A model generated the notes under the pieces. That model did not search any database. It saw only the letters and a list, made by a program, of their open reading frames with translations, and was not told the origin of the DNA. From Leptospira sp. (lineage in GTDB: Bacteria; Spirochaetota; Leptospiria; Leptospirales; Leptospiraceae), in assembly GCA_025457985.1 (NCBI GenBank), contig JALOTI010000006.1:1-14638 (forward strand): DNA of 14,638 nt, written 5' to 3'. A program made the translations under genes and the position numbers. Shown in pieces: positions 1-6,459 of the stretch. The stretch's first letter is position 1. Every line of letters begins with the position of its first letter.

Positions 1-392
1 TTCCGGACATTGTATGGTCACAAAAAGGTGTAGAAGCAATTGCTGTGCGTACCTTACCCAATTATGCAGATAAGCCAACAAAAGATTACTCTGGCACAAA
101 CCCAACTTACTGGGATGCCGAACTAGTGAAAAAAATTGGATTGGCAGGCCACAGGCACCTTTTGACCGATCTGCCCTCTTTGGATCGTGAACAGGATAAA
201 GGAAAGCTAGCAGCACATAAATCCTTTTTTGGATGGCCAAAGCCCATACTGCCTTACAGAAGCGTTACCGAACTGATTTATATCCCTGATTCTGTGCCGG
301 ATGGACTCTATTTCCTGTCCATTCAGCTACTTAACATAGAATCTGATGCTTCACCAAGTCGCCCTGTTCTGTATTCATTAAAAAAAGTGTAG
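1..392 (+). CDS. Cyclase-family metal-dependent hydrolase, C-terminal part (5' end cut by window)
   Basis: The reading frame is open from base 3, so the gene starts upstream; an in-frame GTG at 45 is internal, not a start. The visible 130 residues begin PDIVWSQKGVEAIAVRT and match the C-terminal half of the cyclase family (PF04199; kynurenine formamidase-like hydrolases) as found in Bacteroidota. Landmarks are RTLPN, YSGTNP, HLLTDLPSLDREQD, KLAAHKSFFGWP, TELIYIPDSVPDGLYFL and the closing DASPSRPVLYSL. The HLLTDLPS-D and AAHKSF blocks lie around the family's metal and active site. Family members hydrolyse amide or ester bonds, often of N-formylkynurenine, using bound metal; the substrate here is unknown. 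The HxGTHxD metal motif would lie upstream and is not seen. The gene ends five bases before an open frame that continues into the TerB-like gene. Family assignment is firm; substrate is not. Confidence 0.85.
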   Translation, partial: PDIVWSQKGVEAIAVRTLPNYADKPTKDYSGTNPTYWDAELVKKIGLAGHRHLLTDLPSLDREQDKGKLAAHKSFFGWPKPILPYRSVTELIYIPDSVPDGLYFLSIQLLNIESDASPSRPVLYSLKKV

Positions 393-441
393 GTTAGTGC
401 GAAACTCGCCAACACCAGATAATATCTTGATACAACACACC

Positions 442-825
442 ATGAAATTCGATACATCCCTAAATGTGGAGCAAAAAAAAGCGTTTCTGCTCTTAATGTC
501 GGTTATTTTCCACTACCACGGGTTAGATGAGGATGAACAGAGGCAGTTGGATGAAACCGCACAGTTGATTGCAGGTGCAGAGGAACTTACTTGGGCCAAT
601 GAATTTATTACTTCAGATTACTACACTGCATTTGAGCGTGCCAAAGATTTTTTGGGCGAAACCATTGGAAAGTATCCAAAAGAAGTGAGGCTGGCCTATC
701 TGTCAGAAGTTTGGCATTCTACAGAGAAAAAAGGATATATTTCTGAAATGGAGGCAACCGCAATGCTCAAGCTTGCCAGATCTTGGGAGGTAGAAGGTGA
801 ACTTGTGACATTGGTCAGAAAATAA
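442..825 (+). CDS. Small TerB-like helical protein of unknown function
   Basis: This encodes 127 residues from the ATG at 442 (MKFDTSLNVEQKKAFLLLM). The frame is also open from a GTG at 397, but the extra 15 residues look unstructured and the family-like sequence begins at 442. No clear Shine-Dalgarno is present before either start, which is usual in Bacteroidota. The protein is predicted helical and acidic, with no signal peptide or membrane segment. The pattern VEQKKAFLLLMSVIFHYHG followed by LDEDEQRQLDETAQLI resembles the TerB/tellurite-resistance-like helical fold (inference by eye). The function of these small proteins is not known, and resistance should not be assumed. It follows the hydrolase closely in the same direction and ends eight bases before the convergent DegT gene. 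Confidence 0.65.
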   Translation: MKFDTSLNVEQKKAFLLLMSVIFHYHGLDEDEQRQLDETAQLIAGAEELTWANEFITSDYYTAFERAKDFLGETIGKYPKEVRLAYLSEVWHSTEKKGYISEMEATAMLKLARSWEVEGELVTLVRK

Positions 826-833
826 TCGGATTG

Positions 834-1946
834 CTACTCCTCTATTGCGCTCTTCAGTGCTGAAAGTACCTTTTCTTGCATATCAGAGGAAAGTGTCGGG
901 TGAATTGGCAAGGAAAGAACTTGTGATGCAAGTGTTTCTGCATTTGTCAAATGCGTATGCTCTGAAACTCCTAATGCCGAAAAAGCTATTTGGTTATGTA
1001 GCGGAAGAGGATAGTAAACCATCGTTTCGACTCCTTGCTTTTGCATTTTTTCCCTAATTCTATCGCGACTACCATTGAGAACCTTGATGGTAAATTGATG
1101 GTATACATGTGTGGTGTATCTATCGCATAAAGGAAGTTGGATTCCTTTTAAGTGTTGCATTCCCTTGCAATACCCCTTTGCGAGTACTTCCCGTTTCTGC
1201 GCATTTTGCTGTACGTATGGAAGCTTTACATTTAAAATTGCAGCTTGAAGGGCATCCAATCTAGAATTCAGACCTATCTTTTCGTAATGATACTTGCTGC
1301 TTTGCCCGTGTGAAGCCAACATACGAATCCTCCTTGCCAAGCTTTTATCCGATGTACAAATAGCACCACCATCTCCCATGCAGGCAATTGGTTTGGTAGG
1401 GAAAAAAGAAGTAGTACCGATGTGCCCTACAGTACCAACCTTTCTACCCATAAACTTACCTTTGATAAAAGTAGCTCCCATAGATTGGGCATTATCCTCT
1501 ATCACCCAAAGTCCTTTCGTAGAGGCAAACTCCATGAAACCTTGCATATCGGCACCTTGGCCAAATAGGTGCGGAACCACAACTGCTTTACAAGCAGGAG
1601 TATATACACTTTCTAAGTGGGTGAGCTCTGAAAGATATGTATCGGGGTTAACATCTATCCAAAGCGGCTTAAATCCCAACATACAGCAAACCTCCCCTGC
1701 GGAAACATAATTAAAGGAAGGTATGGCTATTAAGCTTCCTTTTGGAAGATCAAGTGCGAGCAACGCAAGCAAAAGTGCATCTGTACCATTGGCACAAGAA
1801 ACTACATGGGGCGTACCCCACCACGTAGCAAGTGATTCTTCAAATTTAGATTGGTCGAACGCATGTTTTCGCTTTGGTGATAAGGTTTTTTTTGAACGCA
1901 GAATTGGTTCTAAATAATTCTGTAATTTGGGCATTTCAAAAATCAT
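834..1946 (-). CDS. DegT/DnrJ/EryC1-family PLP-dependent sugar aminotransferase
   Basis: This 370-residue protein is a fold-type I PLP enzyme that usually transfers an amino group from glutamate to a nucleotide-linked keto-sugar for LPS, O-antigen or glycan synthesis. The family signature is complete: the NGTDAL cofactor-phosphate segment at 53-58, PSFNYVS at 76-82, VVPHLFGQ at 123-130, IEDNAQSMGA at 149-158 with PLP-contacting D151, and SFFPTKP at 180-186 with K185 as the Schiff-base lysine. GDGGA (191-195) and the NSRLDALQAAIL block (227-238) follow. The N-terminus is odd: the usual IPxxDLxxQ opening is missing and the stretch before FEESLA is about ten residues short. The ATG at 1946 lies only 14 bases from the preceding UbiA stop, exactly where base composition changes, so the first residues may be artefactual. 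GC content and protein style match the two genes on its left. Confidence 0.85.
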   Translation of the reverse strand: MIFEMPKLQNYLEPILRSKKTLSPKRKHAFDQSKFEESLATWWGTPHVVSCANGTDALLLALLALDLPKGSLIAIPSFNYVSAGEVCCMLGFKPLWIDVNPDTYLSELTHLESVYTPACKAVVVPHLFGQGADMQGFMEFASTKGLWVIEDNAQSMGATFIKGKFMGRKVGTVGHIGTTSFFPTKPIACMGDGGAICTSDKSLARRIRMLASHGQSSKYHYEKIGLNSRLDALQAAILNVKLPYVQQNAQKREVLAKGYCKGMQHLKGIQLPLCDRYTTHVYHQFTIKVLNGSRDRIREKMQKQGVETMVYYPLPLHNQIAFSALGVSEHTHLTNAETLASQVLSLPIHPTLSSDMQEKVLSALKSAIEE

Positions 1947-1960
1947 TGATTTTAATCCGG
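1947..1960. other. Compositional and taxonomic junction between two gene blocks
   Basis: This 14-base gap separates the DegT start codon from the UbiA stop codon. To its left, sampled 60-base lines are 45-47% GC and the proteins resemble Bacteroidota. To its right, lines fall as low as 18-28% GC and the proteins resemble Leptospiraceae. No insertion-sequence end, tRNA, long repeat or target-site duplication is visible. The exact breakpoint cannot be fixed by eye and could lie inside the DegT 5' end. It may be a horizontal-transfer boundary or a misassembly. Confidence 0.5.
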
Positions 1961-2914
1961 CTAACTAGTTGGAATAAATTTTCGGTAAATTGTATAGATT
2001 GAAAAAAGGCATATAGTTCCCCAAATCAGGTAATGTAACTTATCTTTATAAACTTTTTGATCTTCAAAAGCATTTGTTTTTGCCCTTTTGGAAAGGGCAA
2101 AAATTTGTTCGATATAATGTAGATTAAATACTATAATAAGGATAGAAAACCCTAATCGGTATTTTATTTGAAATAAAATTAAATATGCCAATAGCAGAAT
2201 AAACGAAATTGATAAAATCAGAAGAATTGTTTTGTGGATATTTTTATTTCCAAAGATAGTTACAAAAGTTCTTTTTCCACCTAATCGATCACTTTCCTCA
2301 TCGCTGAAACCACTCGCCATGGCACTTGTTAATGATAATAAGGTGTAAATTAGAATTAAAAAGAAAAATTCCAAATTAAAGAGACTTGGGTTTTGAAGAT
2401 AAAAATGAAAGTAGGGAAGAACAAATCCTACTCCAAACATCTCCAAAAATTCTCCACCACCTCGATAATTGAGTTTGATTGGAGGTAGAGAATACATTAA
2501 AAAAACTAAAATACATACAATCGAAACTAAATTAGAATAACTACGTCCGACATGGAATTCGAGTAATAATCCGAAAATCACTGTAAAAAACCCAAAAACC
2601 AAACCAACACCTAACACTGAATTTTTGCTCAGTATTGAGTCAGGTATTGTCTTAAGAGACGTTTCCGGAAAGAGAGTTCTTTTAATTTTGTCAACGGATG
2701 CATCCGCATAGTCGTTTAGAAGTACAATAAACGAAACTAACGAAAAGGTGAATAAAAATCCCAAAATCATTGCCCACCAATTTATCTGGTTTGTGGTAGA
2801 GATTCCAAAACTCTGACCAAGGATAAATGGCACAAAGAGTTTAGGCCAACTTTTAATCTTTAGGGCAAAAATCCATCGTTGCAGAAAATTCATAAGCTTA
2901 GAAACTATGGACAT
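1961..2914 (-). CDS. UbiA-family membrane prenyltransferase (first of two paralogues)
   Basis: This is a 317-residue integral membrane protein with about eight or nine hydrophobic helices. It carries both UbiA aspartate motifs: NDYADASVD at residues 67-75 (NDxxDxxxD) and SDEESD at 204-209. These bind the prenyl diphosphate through magnesium. Between them lie KTIPDSIL (88-95) and YSLPPIKLNYRGGGEFL (141-157), a block typical of the MenA-like side of the family. The ATG at 2914 was chosen because the frame also opens at a TTG (2983) that would overlap the divergent ABC gene; an ATG at 2893 is a second possibility, and neither has a clear Shine-Dalgarno. Family members attach isoprenoid chains to aromatic rings, glycerol lipids or carotenoids. 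The divergent operon holds a paralogue and a cyclase-like protein, suggesting a shared lipid pathway. The acceptor is unknown; dedicated menaquinone synthesis is a rival reading. Confidence 0.85.
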   Translation of the reverse strand: MSIVSKLMNFLQRWIFALKIKSWPKLFVPFILGQSFGISTTNQINWWAMILGFLFTFSLVSFIVLLNDYADASVDKIKRTLFPETSLKTIPDSILSKNSVLGVGLVFGFFTVIFGLLLEFHVGRSYSNLVSIVCILVFLMYSLPPIKLNYRGGGEFLEMFGVGFVLPYFHFYLQNPSLFNLEFFFLILIYTLLSLTSAMASGFSDEESDRLGGKRTFVTIFGNKNIHKTILLILSISFILLLAYLILFQIKYRLGFSILIIVFNLHYIEQIFALSKRAKTNAFEDQKVYKDKLHYLIWGTICLFSIYTIYRKFIPTS

Positions 2915-2952
2915 ATTATGGCAATTTATTTTCGCCAGAGTCCGATTTGTAT

Positions 2953-3708
2953 ATGATTTCAAAGGTCGAGAATCTGAATACAACCAGATTATTGGAATGC
3001 AAAAATCTTTTTAAAAAATTTGCAAATGAACCTGTTTTGAATGGAATCGATTTTTTCATAGAAGGGCCGTCTTTTCTTGCTCTCGTAGGCCCAAATGGAG
3101 CAGGAAAAACTACTTTGCTAAGAATCTTAGCTGGTTTAGTCTCTCAGGACTCCGGGTCCGTTTGTTTTGATGGCAATGGGAATTATCAAAATTTGAATCT
3201 GGTGGGATATTGCCCGCAAACTCCTGTTTTCTGGAAATATCTGACAGTTTATGAGCAATTTTTATTTTTGGCAGATCTTTACAAAATCCCAAGAAAGAAC
3301 ATTAAGGAGAAAATTGATTTCTTAATAGATTCACTACGTTTGGAAACAGTGGTGAAAAAGCGAGTAGAACATCTTTCTGGTGGTATGCAAAAGCGAGTTA
3401 ACTTAGCAGGTTCTCTCGTTCATTCTCCTTCACTTTTACTGTTAGATGAACCAACAGCGAACTTGGATTTGGAAACAAAGAGTTACGTACATAATCTCCT
3501 TCAGGAATTGATTTTGAAAAATAATATTCAGATCGTTTGTTCAAGTCATGATCTGACAGAAATATCTCAGTCAGCTACACATTTACTCATTATTAGACAG
3601 GGGAAACAAAGATACTTTTCGAAAATTGAAAATATATCTGCCACTAGTGGAAGTGAGTTAAAAATTCAAGATCTTTATACACGTTTTGTTACGAATCCTA
3701 CCGAATGA
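2953..3708 (+). CDS. ABC transporter ATP-binding protein
   Basis: This 251-residue cytoplasmic ATPase powers the permease encoded next to it. All nucleotide-binding motifs are present: Walker A GPNGAGKT (46-53), Q-loop CPQTP with Q89, signature LSGGM (141-145), Walker B LLLLDEP (161-167) with catalytic E166, and the H-loop SSHD with H199. The ATG at 2953 is preferred over an in-frame TTG at 2947; upstream spacing to the divergent UbiA start is 38 bases and the ribosome site is weak. Its stop overlaps the permease start as ATGA (3705-3708), which indicates translational coupling. The general type is the ABC-2/CcmA-like exporter ATPase, commonly used for lipids, antibiotics or polysaccharides. 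Its placement with prenyltransferases suggests a lipid or isoprenoid cargo, but this is inferred from context only. Confidence 0.92.
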   Translation: MISKVENLNTTRLLECKNLFKKFANEPVLNGIDFFIEGPSFLALVGPNGAGKTTLLRILAGLVSQDSGSVCFDGNGNYQNLNLVGYCPQTPVFWKYLTVYEQFLFLADLYKIPRKNIKEKIDFLIDSLRLETVVKKRVEHLSGGMQKRVNLAGSLVHSPSLLLLDEPTANLDLETKSYVHNLLQELILKNNIQIVCSSHDLTEISQSATHLLIIRQGKQRYFSKIENISATSGSELKIQDLYTRFVTNPTE

Positions 3709-4865
3709 ATTTAGTATCTATTTCTATCTTTAAGCGTGGTCTCCTCCAAATGTTGAGGAATCGATTTTCGCTTTTATTAACTATTCTTACTACTCCATTT
3801 TTCTTATTTCTGTATTGGATCGTATTTGTTGGTTCACACACTGTTCGTATAGGAGTGTTTTTGGAAACTGATAAGAGTGTAAAAACTTTTCACACAAAGG
3901 AAGGAAATTTTAGAGATACTGTATCAAAGTTAAAAAATGAAATGAATGAGGCAACTTTACAGAATCCAATTGCGTGGATAGAATTAGAAAAAATACCGAA
4001 TACTAAAAATTACATAGATCAAGAAAAGCATTCATTAGATTCTTTTGATGTTCTCTTGATTGTAAAACAATCTGAATACCAAAAGAATCCCTTATTAGAT
4101 TCCTTACATGTTGAAATATATAATGATGGAAAAATCTCTTCTATCTTTATATGCTATAAAATAAAAGAATTTTTATTAGATCAAACTATACAAAATTACC
4201 AGTTACCAATAGAAGTAAAGATCGAGGAGGATAAACAGAACCAACTCCGATTTTCAAATTTTGCAATTGGGTTTCTAGTATTTGCAATGATTATGATGAT
4301 TTTTTCCAGTTCGCAAGCGATTTCTGTTGAAATGGAAACAAACACTTGGATTCGGTATCGTTTATCCAATCTGCCTATAACGTCATATATTATCGGGATG
4401 TCTAGTGTTCAACTTCTGTTTGGAATAATATCGATTCTGCTTTCCTATCTTTGTATCATGGTTTTGAAGGTTGATCTTTCGTTTGATTTTCTTATGTTTA
4501 TTTTTTTCTGTATTTTGGGTCTTGCCGTTCACATTCAAATTGGTTTTCTTTTAGCCGCAATTTTTAAGAATACAATGTTAGTTTTTTTGGGTTCCAGTTT
4601 TATTATGTTTTTACTTTTGTTATTTTCTGGAATTGTTTTTCCAAGCCCACCTGCAATCTTTATTTCCGACACTTACTCGTTTGATGTTTTTGGACTACTT
4701 CCATCCGCAATTTTAAAAAAATTACTCGATCTGAGTTTGGAAAATAAATTCGATCAAATAAGATTCTTTCCGCTTTTATCTCAGATATTGTTTTACTATG
4801 GCTTATTATTGATAATTAACTCTTACCTCCTAAAACGTCAATATACTGTCCTGGGGACGGACTAA
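3705..4865 (+). CDS. ABC-2-type transporter permease
   Basis: This 386-residue membrane protein has the layout of the ABC-2 exporter family: one helix near residues 16-40, a large extracytoplasmic loop to about residue 183, then about five helices from FAIGFLVFAMIMMIF to the C-terminus. The segment FSSSQAISVEMETNTWIRYR after the second helix is the cytoplasmic coupling region usual in this family. The ATG overlaps the ATPase stop by four bases, so the pair forms one transporter, presumably as 2+2 subunits. The next gene starts four bases after its stop, with GGGGACGG near the end of this gene acting as a ribosome site. Exporters of this kind move hydrophobic or membrane-lipid substrates outward. 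The cargo is not shown by sequence. AT content is very high, as in the neighbours on its right. Confidence 0.88.
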   Translation: MNLVSISIFKRGLLQMLRNRFSLLLTILTTPFFLFLYWIVFVGSHTVRIGVFLETDKSVKTFHTKEGNFRDTVSKLKNEMNEATLQNPIAWIELEKIPNTKNYIDQEKHSLDSFDVLLIVKQSEYQKNPLLDSLHVEIYNDGKISSIFICYKIKEFLLDQTIQNYQLPIEVKIEEDKQNQLRFSNFAIGFLVFAMIMMIFSSSQAISVEMETNTWIRYRLSNLPITSYIIGMSSVQLLFGIISILLSYLCIMVLKVDLSFDFLMFIFFCILGLAVHIQIGFLLAAIFKNTMLVFLGSSFIMFLLLLFSGIVFPSPPAIFISDTYSFDVFGLLPSAILKKLLDLSLENKFDQIRFFPLLSQILFYYGLLLIINSYLLKRQYTVLGTD

Positions 4866-4869
4866 ATTT

Positions 4870-5763
4870 ATGAAACGAATAAAATCTTGGATGCAGGCTG
4901 CGAGGCTTCCCTCCTTAAGTTATATACTTATTCCAATTTTATTAGGAACATCAATTGCTTGGTCTCAGGGGTACTCAACTCCAAGTTATTCGTTAGTTGG
5001 TTTACTTTTCTACGGTGTCTGCAATCAACTTTTTATTATTTTTGGAAATGACTACGCGGACCAAGATACAGATGCATTAAATCAAACATTTACTATTTTT
5101 TCAGGTGGCTCAAGAGCAATTGTTGAAGGTAAACTTTCATCGAAAAGCATTCTATCAGCAACAATTCTATTTGCATTCTTTATGTTACTTCTCGCCATCT
5201 ATTTTTCTATTTTAAAAAATGATGCTGTATTCTTCATTTTAACATTGATTTCAATAGCATTATTACATGCATATTCATATCCTCCAATCAAACTTTCATA
5301 TCGTGGTGGTGGTGAAATATTGCAAGCATTAGGTGTTGGATTTGTGCTTCCATTATTTGCGTATCGATTTTTTTCTATAAACTTTTCGGAGTTTGAATTT
5401 AATTTAATGCCAGCTTTGTTTCTAATTAATTTAAGTTCTGCAATGGCAACGTCATTGCCAGATTTTCCTTCGGATTTGAAATCTTCAAAGAATACGGTAA
5501 CAGTAATTTTTGGCAGTTTATATGTAAAAATAGCAATACTGTTAATTGAAAGCGTTTCATTGATCTACTTGAAAACTTGGCTTCCTGAAAGAAATTTCCC
5601 TTGCTCAGAGATAACAACCTGTATTATGGTTCTGTGCATTCTCTTTTCACTCGTGGGTCTAAAAAGTAATCCAAAAGAGAAACTACTTTCCCTTTTTGTA
5701 TTTTTATCGATTTTATTTACACTCACATTTCAAATTCATCTTATCTTGAGTTTTTATTTTTAA
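4870..5763 (+). CDS. UbiA-family membrane prenyltransferase (second paralogue, MenA-like)
   Basis: This 297-residue polytopic membrane protein has the first aspartate motif NDYADQDTD at residues 60-68 and a second, PDFPSD, at 197-202. Between them are FSGGSRAIVEGKLS (77-90), a block seen in MenA-like prenyltransferases, and YSYPPIKLSYRGGGEIL (135-151). The latter is nearly identical to the same block in the divergent paralogue, as is GVGFVLP (155-161). The reaction should be transfer of a prenyl chain from its diphosphate to an acceptor in the membrane. A GGGGACGG ribosome site precedes the ATG. It lies in one operon with an ABC exporter and, six bases downstream, a lycopene-cyclase-like gene. 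By analogy with C50 carotenoid loci, where a UbiA-type elongase sits beside heterodimeric cyclase genes, it could extend a carotenoid. It lacks the specific NxRKGG feature of corynebacterial CrtEb as I recall it, so quinone-type prenylation remains possible. Confidence 0.85.
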   Translation: MKRIKSWMQAARLPSLSYILIPILLGTSIAWSQGYSTPSYSLVGLLFYGVCNQLFIIFGNDYADQDTDALNQTFTIFSGGSRAIVEGKLSSKSILSATILFAFFMLLLAIYFSILKNDAVFFILTLISIALLHAYSYPPIKLSYRGGGEILQALGVGFVLPLFAYRFFSINFSEFEFNLMPALFLINLSSAMATSLPDFPSDLKSSKNTVTVIFGSLYVKIAILLIESVSLIYLKTWLPERNFPCSEITTCIMVLCILFSLVGLKSNPKEKLLSLFVFLSILFTLTFQIHLILSFYF

Positions 5764-5769
5764 TACAGT

Positions 5770-6459
5770 ATGTTGGAATATAATTTTCTAATCCTTTCTT
5801 TGCTTTTTTTAATTCCAAGTTTTTTGGTATTCCTCTTGCGAAGAGACTTGCGAAGAATGATGGTTAGTTTAGCATTATATTCTATCCCATTTGCGTTTAC
5901 TGAAAGATATTTTTATCCAACGTACTGGGAACCCAAATTTTTATGGAATTTGGTCGAGATTTTTGGATTTGGAGTAGAGGACTTGATTTTCGTGATTGGT
6001 CTCTCTGGATTTAGTTCGACGATTTATGCAGTGGTTTTTAAAAAACGATTCTACCCAATAAAGCAAGTTGGTTATAGTCCCAGATTCATTTTGATTTTTT
6101 TATTTTTGATCATAACTTTCGCAGTTTTGATCTTTGTCTATCTTGAGATTCACTTGATCTATGGTGCTCCCATTCTAATGATAGTTCTCTACTTTGGTAT
6201 TTCGCTAAAAAGGCAAGATCTACTTTTGCCTGGTATTTTTGGAGGAATACTTTGTTGTTTTGTATACACTTCGCTTTGTTATGTGATTTATCTCATCTAC
6301 CCAGATATTTTCCAGATAACTTGGCATACTGAAAAATTTCTAAACAAAAAGCTATTTTTTATTCCTATTGAAGAAATTCTTTATAGCTTTACTGCGGGAT
6401 GTATTGCGACAGTTTTTTATCCCACTGTATATCATACTGCGTTTAAAAATTTTGAATAG
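5770..6459 (+). CDS. Fused two-domain lycopene-cyclase-like membrane protein (CarR/CrtYcd type)
   Basis: This 229-residue protein has about seven hydrophobic helices arranged as two related halves. The first half ends in FGFGVEDLIF with E70-D71; the second ends in FFIPIEEILYSF with P199, E201 and E202. Acidic motifs of the PxE(E/D) type on a membrane helix are the hallmark of the lycopene cyclase domain (CrtYc/CrtYd, CrtYe/CrtYf, fungal CarR). The size fits a CrtYc-CrtYd fusion. Such enzymes protonate terminal double bonds of acyclic carotenoids to form beta or epsilon rings. In the first half the proline is replaced (GVED, not PxEE), which may mean altered activity. It starts six bases after the UbiA gene without a clear ribosome site, suggesting coupling. 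It overlaps the convergent phosphatase gene by 28 bases. Related membrane terpene cyclases acting on prenylated aromatics are an alternative; no other crt gene is in view. Confidence 0.75.
   Translation: MLEYNFLILSLLFLIPSFLVFLLRRDLRRMMVSLALYSIPFAFTERYFYPTYWEPKFLWNLVEIFGFGVEDLIFVIGLSGFSSTIYAVVFKKRFYPIKQVGYSPRFILIFLFLIITFAVLIFVYLEIHLIYGAPILMIVLYFGISLKRQDLLLPGIFGGILCCFVYTSLCYVIYLIYPDIFQITWHTEKFLNKKLFFIPIEEILYSFTAGCIATVFYPTVYHTAFKNFE

Noticed and set aside
442..825. Tellurite-resistance function for the small TerB-like protein
   Set aside because: Resemblance is to the general helical fold only; there are no other ter genes in the window.
1294..1710. Open frame on the plus strand inside the DegT gene
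   Set aside because: It is antisense to a well-conserved aminotransferase whose motifs all lie in the opposite strand; the encoded peptide resembles no family.
4870..5763. Direct call of this gene as menA
   Set aside because: The MenA-like block fits, but the neighbours are an ABC exporter and a cyclase-like gene rather than other men genes, and a close paralogue is adjacent, so a specific symbol is not justified.
5770..6459. Seven hydrophobic helices suggesting a microbial rhodopsin
   Set aside because: There is no retinal-binding lysine in the last helix in a rhodopsin-like context, and the acidic PIEE/GVED motifs fit the lycopene cyclase domain instead.
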